Source: Hymenopus coronatus
Taxonomy: Eukaryota; Arthropoda; Insecta; Mantodea; Hymenopodidae
Direction: 5' to 3'
DNA: 64,000 nucleotides
Assembly: GCA_030762935.1 (NCBI GenBank)
Contig: CM060893.1
Span: forward strand, 13,436,001 to 13,500,000
Positions 33,887-45,396 of this stretch are shown here, in pieces; the stretch's first letter is position 1; each line of letters opens with the position of its first letter. The notes beneath the pieces were generated by a model, which was given only the letters and a program-made list of their open reading frames with translations, was not told the origin of the DNA and searched no databases. A program made the position numbers and the translations under genes.

Positions 33887-34031
33887 ATTTTTACTTTCTC
33901 TACACATACTATGTGCATAGTGTATAGAGAAAGTATTGTAATGCACCTAAAAATTTGATACCAAGATTTCACCAAAATACATGTTTTGGGACACCGTGAA
34001 TCCAAGAAAAGCATTTTTAGAAAAATGTCCA

Positions 34032-34084
<53 letters not shown>

Positions 34085-34545
34085 CATAGCTCAAAAATGA
34101 AAAGTCTGTTAAACACCAAACTTGGTATTTAGGTTTGGTATCTTCGAAGGATGCGACACAAACATTTTCAAGAAAATCCCCCCACCCCAACTACCCTTTA
34201 ATGGAGCTTTTTTTCAAAAATTTTGATTTTCTCAGAAATGCCTCTAACGATTTTGATTAAAATATTGTATATTAAAGATATTTGCCTGACAAATAAAATG
34301 CATATCTTGAATTTTCTGAAAATAGCCTCTGAAGACTACTTTATTCTGGATGAATTTTATGGAATTTTGCATAACTGCTAAACCGTAAGAAATGGGCAAA
34401 AACTTACCGCACAAAAAAATGTAGAGCACGTTAAAACACACAATTGATGTAATATACATTTTTTTCATATAGTTGACTGTTTTTGAGATATTCACTTTTA
34501 TTGATTTTAGCTTTGAAAAACTTATACTTTTATCATTCAGGAATT
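33887..34545 (-). repeat. R900 repeat, minus orientation, head missing
   Basis: It begins at the palindrome (TTTCTCTACACATACTATGT, CATAGTGTATAGAGAAAG). It contains a long GT microsatellite at 34034-34081 and stops at CTTATACTTTTATCATTCAG, before the R900 head. It abuts hAT-like sequence. Confidence 0.85.
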
Positions 34546-36245
34546 TTCTTTGAACTGCCAATGGTTCAAATCATGCTTTCTGCAGAAATTTACATATTTT
34601 GCCACAGTATTCATAAATGATGTAAAGTTGTGAAAGTGTTTGACCATAATTGTTCTTCGTGTAAAATACAGTGTATCAATAATACAGCCTAGCATCGTGC
34701 ACCTTCCTTTTGATGCAGCCTGCAAAACCTTGCCCATCTAACGACATTGCTGGTTTTTTGGAGTACTGACACAGTGTAGATTTTAGGAGTGTCTCGCACT
34801 GTAGTTTTATCAGCTCTGTTTGGAAATTTATTGGTTCTTTTTCAGGATGTGTTAAAAATGGAGTTACAAAAATTCAGTTTAATCAAGTTCGGATGCCGCA
34901 TCATCAATTTCTTTGAATCGGGCATTGAATTCATCATCTTAATTCTGTATCTCTGTAATAAGCCCACATCATTCATTGTGTCTTCAATAGATGCAAAAAT
35001 ATATGCATCAGTCTATCTTTTTGGTTAATTATGTTCAGTAGTTCTTTAGTTATAAAGAAGTCTGTTTAGACCCCTCTTACAAAAATCTGATCTGTAACAT
35101 TCACATAGCTTTCTCTACATCTCTGCAACAAATCTTAAAAATTTATACTTCTATTTACTTCATGCTAATCAAAAAAAATTAGCAGAAATAGTCTTATTAC
35201 TTGTTTCCTTGTAAGTAGAAGTGAAATAAGAGAGTACCATAGGTTAAAGGGACAGTCAAAAGCTGGTTGCTAGGTCACTGAAGTTCCTTTGTTTGTATGG
35301 ACAGCAGTTGACAAATTCCTCTATGAGAAAAGTATACGTCTTTCAAAGCAGAAACCAAAACCAAGGAAGGTCTCAAAATCGATGAACTCCACATGTACAA
35401 ATGTATATAACATAAATTGTGAGTTTTAACGTGCTCTACATTTTTCATGTAGTAAGTGTTTGTCCATCTCATACGGTTTAGCAGTTATTCAAAATTCCGT
35501 AAAATTCATCCAGAATAAAGTACTCTTCAGAGCCTATTCCCAGAAAATTCAAGATATACATTTTACTTGCTAGGTAAATATCTTTACTATACAAAATTTT
35601 AATCAAAATCGTTAGAGCCATTTTTGAGAAAATCAAAATTTTCGAAAAAAGTTCCATGTAAAGGGTAGTTGGGGATGGGGGGATTTTTCTCAAAATTTTC
35701 GTGTCGCATTCCTGGAAGATACTAAACTTAAATACCAAGTTTGGTATTTTACTGACTTTTCGTTTTTGAGTTATTGTGTTCATGGACACACACACACACA
35801 CTCAGACCTTTATCCGAAAATGTTTTTTTTAGATAAAGGGGACCCTAAAACATATATTTCCAGTGAAATCTTGGTATCAAATTTTTGAGTGGAGTGCAAT
35901 ACCTTCTCTATACACTATGTACATAGTACGTGTAGAGAAAGTAAAAATAGATAGCTGTACCATGTCACTTTTGTCAGTACTTAATTGAGAGCAATTAAGT
36001 ACTTCTTGAAAGGGTCACTTTTTTCCCACAATTGCTACTACAGATTGGTACCAAGTTCCTTTACTTGGCAGGAGATGGTTAGTTTGGACAAGCTTATCTT
36101 CTCAAGAGTGGGCCAATACTTCTGAGCACTCTGCTAAACATTCCTTTATAAATTCACCATCAGTAAAGAATCGTCCATCTTTTACAATTTTCAGCAACCA
36201 TATAACTGGATTGAACTGAGTTTTCTGCAGTGTTGAGTTTAGGTA
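34540..36245 (-). mobile_element. Second hAT-type remnant, split by an R900 copy
   Basis: The minus strand shows VKDGRFFTDGEFIKECLAEC (about 36190-36130), then across the R900 copy SLDGQGFAGCIKRKV (about 34740-34690) and MNTVAKYVNFCRKHDLNHWQ (34610-34540). The same order (K/DGxFIKECL, GxxxGFxxxLK, HREAL-like, VNFxRxxxLNxRxF) occurs in hAT-derived proteins of the GTF2IRD2/ZBED type. Stops and frameshifts are frequent. The assignment rests on short motifs and is moderate. Confidence 0.5.
35086..35948 (+). repeat. R900 repeat, full-length copy inside hAT-like remnant
   Basis: The head is TCTGATCTGTAACATTCACA and the tail CTATACACTATGTACATAGT plus ACGTGTAGAGAAAGTAAAAA. The 36-base terminal palindrome is well preserved. 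Confidence 0.9.
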
Positions 36246-36912
36246 TCTGTGGGATAGGGAAACAAAAGAATAAAGTTATATTTGTATTTTATTAGCAGCA
36301 AAAGGTAAAAATTCTTATAAATGCAAACCCAAAAATGAAAACAAGGTATTTAAATACATGTTAAATAAGTTTGAGGAGTAATTGTTACTTATATTTTGAG
36401 AATTTGGTAATTCTGATTTTGGTTGAGTAATTTGTTTGTTTCTTGCTTCTCCAATAATGGCACTGTAAGTTGAAGCATGTTATATTTTGGTAGTGTCGTC
36501 AAACAATAAGATTTTATGACAACAAAATATAAATCTGAGAGAGAGAGACAGAGAGAGATGTGTGCGCTCTACACTGTTTCCTTTAATCTCCTGAAAAGAA
36601 GCAGTTTCAAAAAGATATTCAAGTCTACAGGAGATAAAAAAAATGTGTGCAACACAGAAGCAAACATAAATTGTAAATGGAGATGACTGATCTCTGTAAC
36701 ATATTTTTAGTTATAAGTGTAAATGATTTTTAAGCAAAACCTATCAACTAAATTTTTTTCCAAAATTAAAAAACCTGGTGTTAGTCTAAATTTTGTATTT
36801 GACTTATTTATTGATAAGCTGATTGTTATGGGTAGAGAATGGTTTTTAACAACACTCCCTGTGAAAATTAATTTTACATATCTCTAATAAAATTGCATTC
36901 TGTGTTGTGTAG
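36246..36912. other. Intron sequence before exon 10
   Basis: No feature is recognised beyond a short GA-rich tract near 36537-36560. Confidence 0.35.
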
Positions 36913-37095
36913 GACAAAATAATTGCTGCGATGGTGAGGGAACTGCGAGCAAGATCCTCCTCCAAATGCTTCAGTGATCTCATAAAAGCTCTAAACAGCC
37001 TGGACACTACTGTGCCGGAACCTCCTTGTGACTTTGACAAAACCAAGGTGGAGACGATCTTGAAGAACCCAAACAAAGCTGACGAGCTTGCTCAG
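36913..37095 (+). CDS. Exon 10: helical C-terminal segment
   Basis: Acceptor TGTTGTGTAG and donor CAG|GTGAAT; 183 bases, phase 0 both sides. It encodes DKIIAAMVRELRARSSSKCF, SDLIKALNSLDTTVPEPPCD and FDKTKVETILKNPNKADELA. It is GC-richer than the surrounding intron and probably folds as two or three helices. The upstream intron (7.5 kb) holds a hAT remnant and several R900 copies. Confidence 0.87.
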
Positions 37096-38570
37096 GTGAA
37101 TCTATACTCACCAACAGTAGGGTTGCTAGAACTTAAAACTGAAAATCTGAGACACTTTATATTCATAAATCATTTTTAAAATAATAAAATTAAAGAGGCA
37201 GTAGTACATAACTTAAGCCTAACTTCCTTGGATTACAATCTGTTATTAATGTAAGATTGCCTAAGATAAAACATTTAACAAAGAAACAAAAGAAAGCTTA
37301 ATTTGGTATAATCATATAACTTTCTCTATCTATTGCAAATCCACATTTTTTTCAGTATACATTTTTTAATTTTTTTAATTTTTGTAGCTTCCTTTGTTGT
37401 AAGGTTGTCTCATGGACAAAGCTTAACAAATACAAACTTTAACAAGAGCATTTATTTCAATTAAATGTGGTTCTTCTATTCAACTTACATTGTTCAAGAT
37501 ATACTTACCTTCTAGTATTCCATTTAATCCATAAATTTTATATTGAGATATCACTGGAAATGGGTGCATGTTTTTAGGTACCCTGAGTAAAAAAATTGAA
37601 AACAAAATTTGAACAAAATTATCAAGTCATTCAAGAGAAAACAAAAATATAACAAAATCATATAAAGGACAGTTTTTTTCATAGAGTTTAACACAAGCTT
37701 TTACTACACATGTCACTACAAGCAGCGACAGTGAGAAGATTTCCCAAGTTACTTCCTTGGATCAGAATTAGAATTATTCCTGAATGGGGTCCCTAGTCAC
37801 TGGGGTAGAGCGCCACACTTTGGCCCTTGGGGCCCTTTACAACTTACATGATCTCAGGGAGGGAGGGATGAGGGGCGAGATCTGAAGGTCAAACAAATTT
37901 GGATGACAGCAGGAACAGGCATGGACAGAGTCCTGAACACATTGAAGCCCAGGAGTTTCTTGGAGCACCAAGAAACCCAGAGTTTTTACACCTACTTTGA
38001 GATATTATTTATAGTACATCAATCAAATCTGCCAAAAAGTATTGGAACCATCTAAAAGTATGGTATTCAAGGATTTCTCAACAAGTAAGAAAATAGTCAT
38101 AACTTCTGCATAAAGCTGCTTACAATCCATTTAATGAAAGTTCGAAAAACTCTCCCATGGAATCGGAATTTCCCAGACTTTCATTTGTATATTGAATTTC
38201 TGCTTCAGTTCACAGAAATTGAGAAAAATGCAGCATTTTAACATTTAAGAATACAAAACGTAACAAACAGATCACCACCTTCAAGGAAAATGACAGACTA
38301 CCTGAGAGCAGCCAAATATTACTAACTCTCCTAAATTTCCTAATAGTTGACTAAAGCAAGGACAGATGGCAGCACAAATCAGACAACCAAACGATAATTG
38401 TTATAGTTCATTGCAGCATAGCCCAAGACTGAGTTAAGGTCGTGGAATTGCATTAAAAGCGTTAGAAATACCAGCCCAAGCTATGCTCGGGCACATTTCG
38501 CACAGCCCGAGCTATACCCAGGCTCCAGGTTGATAACCTTCAACTCCACCCAGGCCCAACCTAAGAGCCC
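37096..38570. other. Intron sequence, nothing recognised
   Basis: The segment 37770-38000 is unusually GC-rich for this intron (GGGGCCCTTTACAACTTACA, GGGAGGGAGGGATGAGGGGC), but I found no frame or repeat match to explain it. Confidence 0.35.
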
Positions 38571-38579
38571 TGAGCCTCT

Positions 38580-38879
38580 AACATCGCCCTCCGTGGTGTA
38601 ATGGTTACCATACTAACTTCATATACCCAAGGTCATGGGTTCAAACTCGGCGGAGGACAATAGATTTTTTTGGGTGTAAAAATCCTTAGCATGGCTTCCT
38701 TTGGAAGGGAAGTAAAGCTGTTGGCCCCATGTCGCAGATTTACGGCATGTAAAAGAATCTCAAGCCTGATGGAGAAGCCTCTGAGCAAAACTAAGCGGTC
38801 TTTCACGCCCAGTTTAGAATGGGATATTGAGCACCACAGCAGTTAAAGAGCATCCATAAATAACATGCCATTTACATTT
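38580..38879 (+). mobile_element. SINE-1 with 9-base target duplication
   Basis: TGAGCCTCT is present at 38571-38579 and 38880-38888. The head is GCCCTCCGTGGTGTAATGGT and the B-box area GGTCATGGGTTCAAACTCGG. The full body is present. It lies in intron 10. Confidence 0.92.
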
Positions 38880-38888
38880 TGAGCCTCT

Positions 38889-39312
38889 GGGGTTTCCCCA
38901 AAGAGGCTCTATCCCAAAAGCACCTCAAGATAGGTCATGATCAGGCAGGGTCGCAATGACACCAGGAATAAACCTCTACAGTGCGCCGGCTACCATTTGG
39001 CTGCAGCCTGCTGAACACCATCGTCTGGTCCACCAGCTCTGAAACAGATGGCAAGAAAATGATGGGAACAAGAAGGGATGGACAGGAAAATTCAGAGATG
39101 CAATGAATCTTCCCAGCATTTTCCAGGCCATCTGGGAAACCCGTGAAAAAACCAATGAGCAAGACAGACCCGGCCATCAGAATAGAATCCACAACTGGTG
39201 AATGCAAGTTACACACATTATCTTGGCACCTCCTCACTTGGCTCACAACCCTGGAAGATGCACAATTTAAATTACTGACATTAGATCTCTCTCTTTCATA
39301 CCCATATATACC
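38889..39312. other. GC-richer intron segment, unassigned
   Basis: A 101-codon minus-strand frame (39246-38941) and its surroundings are GC-richer than the intron average and may be a transposon fragment. No recognisable motif was found. Confidence 0.3.
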
Positions 39313-39601
39313 TTTTTACTTTTCCTGCATAGTACACAGGTAGAAAAGGTATTAATTTGACATCAAGATTCCACTGGAAATACACGTTTTAGGGTCTCTT
39401 TTATACAAAAAAAAAAAAAAAAAGCATTTTTAGAAAATGTGTGTGTGTGCATGGGGGGTGGAGTAGGGAATTACTTCCTTATTTCCCTTCTACTTACAAA
39501 GGAAGCAAGTAATAAGACTATTTCTGATAATTTTTTCTTGATTAAAATTATATAGATAGAAGAATAAGCTTTTCAACAATAATTTGTTACAGAGATGTAC
39601 A
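39313..39601 (-). repeat. R900 repeat, internally deleted, minus orientation
   Basis: The end (TTTTTACTTTTCCTGCATAG, GGTAGAAAAGGTATTAATTT) and the head region (CTTCTACTTACAAAGGAAGC, AACAATAATTTGTTACAGAG) are present. The roughly 500-base middle is missing. Confidence 0.75.
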
Positions 39602-39780
39602 GAGCCATATTTTTCTAGAAATGCTGTTTTATGATTTACAGAACTGCAAAGGTATATTTCTAGTGAAATCTGGATATAAACTTTTTGGGTAGAATAAAAC
39701 ATTTCTTCTACGTAGGGGTGGTAGCAGGGTAAGTAAAAATCTGATGTGTCACATCCACATGACTTTCCCTACTTACATAG
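39602..39780 (+). repeat. R900 3' end joined to an R900 5' end
   Basis: The 3' part TATTTCTAGTGAAATCTGGA ends at GGTAAGTAAAAA, and TCTGATGTGTCACATCCACA follows at once. The junction shares a single AAAAAT, as expected for head-to-tail copies. Confidence 0.75.
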
Positions 39781-39988
39781 CTTTTGAAAGCTGTCTTTGG
39801 AAAACCACATTCCTATATCTACTTAAGATTAATTGAGATAAATGTTTACATAATGAGTTTCAAAACGAATTTTCATTACAGCAATAGTCAAATATTTAAA
39901 CACTGTTCAAAAATATAGTTGCCCTAAATTCCATACCTACTCTTTATATGATATTGAAAAAAATTGAAGCTTCACATTATATAAAAAA

Positions 39989-40763
39989 TCTGATGTGTTC
40001 CATTCACACTTTCTCTACATCTCTGCAATAAATTATTGTTAAAAAGCTTATGCTTCTATTTACTTCATGCTAATTGAGAAAAATTTATCAGAAATAGTCT
40101 TATTACTTGCTTCCTTGTAAGTAGAAGCGAAATAAGGGAGTACCATAGGTTAAAGTGATAGTCAAAAGCTGGTTGCTCTGTGACTGAAGTTCCTTTGTTT
40201 GTATGCACAGGAGTTGACAAATTCCTGTATGAGAAAAGTGTGTGTTTTTAAAGGTGAAACCAAACACTAGGAATATCTCAACAACGATAAACTCCTCATA
40301 ACATAAATTGTGTGTTTTAATGTGCTCTACATTTTTTGTGTGGTAAGTTTTTGTCCATCCCTTACGGTTTAGCAGTTATGCAAAATTCATCCAAAATAAA
40401 GTAGTCTTCAGAGGCTAGTCCTAGAAAATTCAAGATATACATTTTATTTGTCAGGTAAATATCTTTAATATACAATATTTTAATCAAAATTGTTAGAGCC
40501 ATATTTGAGAAAATCAAAATTTTCGAAAAAAGCTCCATGTAAAGAGTAGTTTGTAGTGGGGGTATTTTCTTGAAAATCTTCATGTCACATCCTTGGAAGA
40601 TACCAAGGACACATGGATCTTTTCTAAAAAGGTTTGTTTTGGACTCAGGGGACCCTGAAACTTATATTTCCGGTAAAATCTCAACATCAAATTTTTGGGT
40701 AGAATACAATACCTTCTCTATCCACTATGTACATTGTGCATGCAGGCTAGAGAAAGTAAAAAT
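39989..40763 (+). repeat. R900 repeat, near full length, no CA tract
   Basis: The head is TCTGATGTGTTCCATTCACA and the tail TCCACTATGTACATTGTGCA with GAGAAAGTAAAAATGG. A deletion of about 60 bases removes the microsatellite region around 40610. Confidence 0.88.
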
Positions 40764-40787
40764 GGATAATAAAACTATTGGAAACAG

Positions 40788-40860
40788 TCTTATGTGCTCC
40801 ATTCACATGACTTTCTCTACCTATTCTGTAAAAACTATTCTTACAAAAGCTGTTTTTAAT
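40788..40860 (+). repeat. R900 5' end fragment
   Basis: CTTATGTGCTCCATTCACAT then GACTTTCTCTACC, followed by non-R900 sequence. It lies 25 bases after the previous copy. Confidence 0.6.
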
Positions 40861-41605
40861 ATCACGAAGGTTATTTAGGCTAAGCAAAGCAGCAATCACT
40901 ATAACTGGTTTAATGGAAACAGACTTCTTAATGTTAAAATGAATACTGGTTTGTTTCTTACCTGGCATTATGAAAATTGCAAGATAAACAATGAAAAGTA
41001 AAGAATAGAAACTAAGAAGAAACCCTTGAAAACAGGTTATACTGTGACAAATATTAGAAAATGATTATACTTTATATGAAACAGTCCATTCAACGCTCAT
41101 CTGAAGCAAAAGCCACTGGGAAGGTCTTCCAAAATCTATTGTTTAATAATGTTACAATAATTGTTTACTTTTGTTAATAAAATCAGGGAGCTATAAATAG
41201 ATTTCTCCACATAAACAATATGTGACAGTCAATGAGTCAATGTAACCAATATAACAAATTCAAAGAACTCTTATTAGTATATGCTATCATCTCTTGATGA
41301 AGAGTTAACTTCCTAAAAATCTATCAAAGCTGAAAGAGTTCCATTAGACTTTCATATGGGTCCCATATGCTAGTACACTGATAAAAATAGCATTTTCCTA
41401 ACCATTGTTTCATGTTATTCATGATGTATTGTATATTTCTTAACAGAAAAGTCTGTTTAAAGGCAACAAGCCAGTATAGCTGCTCATTTATTTATTTATT
41501 TATCCTGGTTGGATAAGGCCTTCTCTTCCACTCAAGGACTCTTGGTTCAAACAAATGAACATGCATTCATACTTATGTAAAATTGGCACTTTGGAAATTG
41601 GAAAA
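40861..41605. other. Intron sequence, mostly unassigned
   Basis: A TTTATTTATTTATTTATCCT stretch at about 41488-41508 may be the tail of another retroelement. Otherwise nothing is recognised. Confidence 0.3.
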
Positions 41606-42490
41606 TCTGATGTGTTCCATTCACATGACTTTCTCTACATCTCTGCAACAAACTATTGTTAAAACGTTATGCTTCTATTTACTTCATGCTAAACGAGAAA
41701 AAATTAGCAGAAATAGTCTTATTACTTGCTTCCTTGTGAGTAGAAGCGAAATAAGGGAGTAACATAGGTTAAAGTGATAGTCAAAAGCTGGTTGCTATGT
41801 GACTGAAGTTCCTTTGTTTGTATGGACAGGAGTTGACAAATTCCTGTATGAGAAAAGTATGTTTTTCAAAGCTAAAATCAAAAACAAGGAATATCTCAAA
41901 AAAGATCAGCCTCTGGAAAAAAAATGTATATAACATAAATTATGTGTTTTAGCTTGCTCTACCTTTTTTGTATGGTAAGTTTTTGTCCCTCTCTTACGGT
42001 TTAGCAGTTATGCAAAATTCCGTAAAATTCATCCAAAATAAAGTAGTTTTCAGATGCTATTCCCAGAAAATTCAAGATATGCATTTTATTTGTCAGGTAA
42101 ATGTCTTTAATATACAATATTTTAATCAAAATCATTAGAGCCATTTTTTACAAAATCAAAATTTTTGAAAAAAGTTCCATGTAAAGGGTAGTTTAGATTG
42201 GGGGGATTTTCTTGAAAATCTTTGTGTGGCATCTTTGGAAGATACCAAACCTAAATACCAAGTTTAGTATTTAACGGTCTTTTCATTTTTGAGCTATGCT
42301 GCCCATCGACACACACATGCACAGACAGATAGGCATACACATGGACATTTTTCTAAAAATGCTTTTTTTTTGGATTCATGGGGGTCTCAAAATATGTATT
42401 TCTGGTGAAATCTCGGTATCGAATTTTTGGGTGTATTACAATACCTTCTCTATGCACTATGTACATAGTGCGTATAGAGAAAACAAAAAG
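41606..42490 (+). repeat. R900 repeat, full-length copy
   Basis: The head is TCTGATGTGTTCCATTCACA and the terminal palindrome TTCTCTATGCACTATGTACA continues to TAGTGCGTATAGAGAA (42446-42482). It is among the best preserved copies. Confidence 0.92.
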
Positions 42491-42555
42491 AAAGGAGGAA
42501 AAAAGAAAGAATCGCTAACTTTCAAACATGTCCATTAGATGACACTTAGGAAAGG

Positions 42556-43138
42556 ACAACACTTTCAACACAGAATATCTTAAAAATGGTAAATTCTATG
42601 AGAAAGCTTATTTGACACAAATTATGTATTTTAATAACCTCTAAGTGTTTTCTGCAATGAGATTTTGTCTATGTCTTATGGCTTACCAGTCATAGAAAAC
42701 TTATTAAGAGTGAAGAAGACTAGGGAGGCTATTCCCACAAAATTCAAGATATACATTTTGTCTTGAAAATATCAACATATGGTATTTTAATCAAAATTGT
42801 TAGTCATGTTTAAGAAAATAGAAATGTTTAAACATTTTTCCATATAAAGGGTAATTTTGAATGGGAGGATTTCTTGAAAACCTTCTACCTTGGAAGATGC
42901 TGAACTTAAATATCAGGGTTTTTATATAAACACATTTTTGTTTTTGAGTTATCTTATTCTGTCACGCACGCACTCATGCACACACACACACACACATGGA
43001 TCTTCATGTTTCTTTTTTTTTTATCCTGGGGACCTGAAAAGATATATTTCTGGTGAACTCTCGATGTCAAATTTTTTGGGTGGAATACAATACCTTATCT
43101 ATGCACTATGTAAATAGTATGTGTAGAGAAAGTAAAAA
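42556..43138 (+). repeat. R900 repeat, 5'-truncated copy
   Basis: It starts near AGAATATCTTAAAAATGGTA and ends CTATGTAAATAGTATGTGTA followed by GAGAAAGTAAAAAT. A CA tract lies at 42976-42996. Confidence 0.85.
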
Positions 43139-43149
43139 TCAAACTAATA

Positions 43150-43352
43150 GAACAGATATCTTGGAAATGGATGAAGCTATAACCAAATTTGTTTGAAATA
43201 AAAGAGATCTAAATTGTATTTATTGTAAGCTTTTGTCTATTTCATAAGATTTACCCAATACATAACATTATATAAAATTCCTTGCAAATGAAGCAAACTT
43301 AACAGGATATTCCCAGAATGATATCTTAATAAAAATCCCTAGAGCCTTCCTT
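43150..43352 (+). repeat. R900 internal fragment
   Basis: AGATATCTTGGAAATGGATG to CCTAGAGCC matches the R900 middle. It directly follows the preceding copy, so this is again a head-to-tail arrangement. Confidence 0.6.
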
Positions 43353-43374
43353 CCTCCCGTCTTCCTTCTATTGG

Positions 43375-43802
43375 TCTGGGTGCCTCAGTTGTTTAGGCAC
43401 TGCTTTACTGATCCCAAGGCTGCAAGTTCAAAACCAGCCTGGAGTGATGGTTTTTAAGTGTGCTTAAAAGCGACAGCTCTAATTCTTTCCTTCCTTCCAT
43501 CATTCCTTGTCCCCCGCCCTCTTTCTCTCCTTCCTCCCTCCATCCATCAATCCATTCTTCCCTCACTTCCTCCTTCCTTCATTCCATCCCTCCCTCCTGT
43601 TCTCCTTCTTTCCACCCTCCCTCCCTTTATCCATCCTTCCTTCTCTCCCTCTCTCCTTCCCTCCCTCCTTTCATCAATAATTCCTTTCTTCCCCTTCCAT
43701 ACTTTCTTCTATCCTTCATGTAACCCTTCCTTTCCTCCATCCCCCCTCCCATCTAACCTTCCATCTTTCCTCCCTTCCTGCTTCCTCCTTCCCTCCTTTG
43801 AT
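43375..43802 (+). mobile_element. tRNA-like SINE head with pyrimidine-rich tail
   Basis: TCTGGGTGCCTCAGTTGTTT and GCTGCAAGTTCAAAACCAGC resemble a tRNA A-box and B-box pair. They are followed at 43484-43800 by a long CCTT/CCTCC low-complexity tract. The tract produces spurious Ser/Pro-rich open frames. Confidence 0.45.
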
Positions 43803-44166
43803 GTTCATGGAGAGAGAATATAATTTCAAAGTCATCACATAGATTATTTTAAAACATTTAATTATCGTTATCTTATTAAATTCTTCTTCAAAAATCGTAA
43901 ATGAATAGTAAATGTGTATCTGTATTAATAAGAAGTAGATAGAAGAGTAAATCATTTGTAAGAATAGTTTGTAAAGGAAAGAGTGAACAGAGAAAGTTCT
44001 CTAAATATTAAGTTTTCTGTACTTCTAGGTTATGTGATAGAGAAGGTTAATAGAAAACTTAATAATGAATTGTTATTATTTTCTCTGTTAAGGTGTTGAA
44101 GTTGTTTTAAAATGAATGATAAATAACTTTGCAACATTTACTATAGCAGTGATATCTGTCTTCCAG

Positions 44167-44250
44167 GCAGACGATGAGCAACCAGTGACGTACGTGCTGA
44201 GTGTGCAGGCAATCGAGGCCTCCAGTGAGGAGATGCAGCCTCCGAGTTAA
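44167..44250 (+). CDS. Exon 11: terminal exon with stop codon
   Basis: Acceptor GTCTTCCAG; 84 bases, phase 0 in, stop TAA at 44248-44250. It encodes ADDEQPVTYVLSVQAIEASS then EEMQPPS. The exon follows a 7-kb intron. A polyadenylation signal lies 33 bases after the stop. Confidence 0.85.
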   Translation, partial: ADDEQPVTYVLSVQAIEASSEEMQPPS

Positions 44251-44283
44251 TCCTTGTCTCATGTTCCATTTCTTCTCTTTGTT

Positions 44284-44289
44284 AATAAA
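44284..44289 (+). terminator. Polyadenylation signal AATAAA
   Basis: AATAAA lies 33 bases after the stop codon of the repeat-protein gene, so the 3' UTR would be only about 50-60 bases. The position is normal for a terminal exon; cleavage is inferred near 44300-44310. Confidence 0.7.
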
Positions 44290-44944
44290 ATTCTGGTGAA
44301 AAATAATGCAACTTGTATTTAAAATGTAAAATTGCTCCTGTGCATTTCAAACCAGTATTCATTAAAATGTCTGTTTATAATGTACTATTAAAACATAAGG
44401 TATGATTTTACTTATTTTTAAAGTGTTTATCCTCTGGGTGCTAAAGAACAGCCTAAAACTTGTCAATCAATCAACCAATAATCCTATCATTTCTAGTTAG
44501 AACATAGGGCTCTCAGGAAATTCTCCATCTAATATTAATATATAATTAATAATTGCAATAATTACTTATCTTTTGGAATCCAAGGACTAGTTTTGCAATA
44601 AATTGGTCTATTGCATCCACTCATTTGTTTCTTTTTGCTCTTATTGTTTATTTAAATTGTTATGGTTACTGCTACTAAGTGGATTTGTTACAATTATTAA
44701 TTGTTATATTAATATTTGTATTGCTTCACTGTTACTAGCTTCTTTTTATTCTCCATCTGACTCTGTTCTTGGACAGCTCCTTGATCTCACTCCATGTGTT
44801 CCCATGTTTATGGCTTCTGTGAGTATCGTTCACTTCCATGTCTGCCAATTCCTCTGCTGCCCTGCAGGTTCCAATCCTGTGCCTTCCTGGCAAGATCATC
44901 TGGAGCCCGCTAAGGTGTTAAAACTAGGTTTTTATAAATTTTAT

Positions 44945-45172
44945 TTTTTGTAGTTTAACATCCTTTAACCTGATAGATCATATCAGACAGTGGATGAATC
45001 AAATGGGTGAAGTGATGTTCAAATTAGCCAGGAATCTATAGAGCTTAGAGTTATCCATAATTGGTCTGCTCAGGATAAGGGGAAATGCTGGAAAAACCTT
45101 ACCCGGTTAATCTACCGTGACTGAGATTCAAATCTAGCACCTTTTGAATGTAAGTAGACACGCTACCAAGGT
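44945..45172 (-). mobile_element. tRNA-derived SINE, third family, copy 1
   Basis: On the minus strand: ACCTTGGTAGCGTGTCTACT as A-box region and GATTTGAATCTCAGTCACGG as B-box region, then a body ending CAGGTTAAAGGATGTTAAAC. It is similar to 62853-63018, and the two copies support each other. Confidence 0.6.
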
Positions 45173-45330
45173 AGATAGAAAGATAGATATTTTATTCGTC
45201 CTGTAGATCATACATATGTACATGGGTACCATGATATAAGATAAGTCAATACTATACCCCCGCCGTAGAATCCTTGCACATGACAGTTGGGAGCTAAGTT
45301 GATACACAGCAAAAAAAAAAAAAAGTTGAA
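45173..45330 (-). mobile_element. LINE 3'-end fragment (probable)
   Basis: Read on the minus strand the segment ends in an ATCT-repeat tail after GACGAATAAAATATCTATCT. This resembles the TTTTATTC tail style of the LINE at 58684-59990. There is no coding part, so the assignment is weak. Confidence 0.3.
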
Positions 45331-45396
45331 AAGCTTTAACCGTTTGACTTTCTGAACCAATCACAACGCAGCATTCCCGTCAGTCGGTCGGTCTGA

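Larger units (their letters stand above)
8945..44250 (+). other. Gene model: large modular Glu-rich repeat protein, FN3-like N-terminal part (11 exons seen)
   Basis: Eleven exons join with consistent phases (1-0-0-2-1-0-0-1-0-0-0) to an open frame of at least 2389 residues ending in TAA at 44248-44250. The true start lies upstream of 8945 and was not found. Order of parts, in residues of the visible product: unstructured start 1-40, fibronectin-III-like fold about 41-136, coiled coil about 185-265, acidic repeat region 290-1860, short helix 1870-1905, second Glu/Ala repeat region 1906-2200, C-terminal helical segment 2264-2389. Nothing visible indicates an enzyme, membrane segment or signal peptide, but the N terminus is missing. 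The architecture suggests an extended intracellular scaffold or structural protein; this is inference. Introns reach 7-8 kb and are filled with transposons. I do not recognise a named orthologue. Confidence 0.8.

Noticed and set aside
43458..43823. Ser/Pro/Leu-rich open frame of 121 codons
   Set aside because: It is produced by a CCTT/CCTCC pyrimidine tract, and the same tract is open in two frames.
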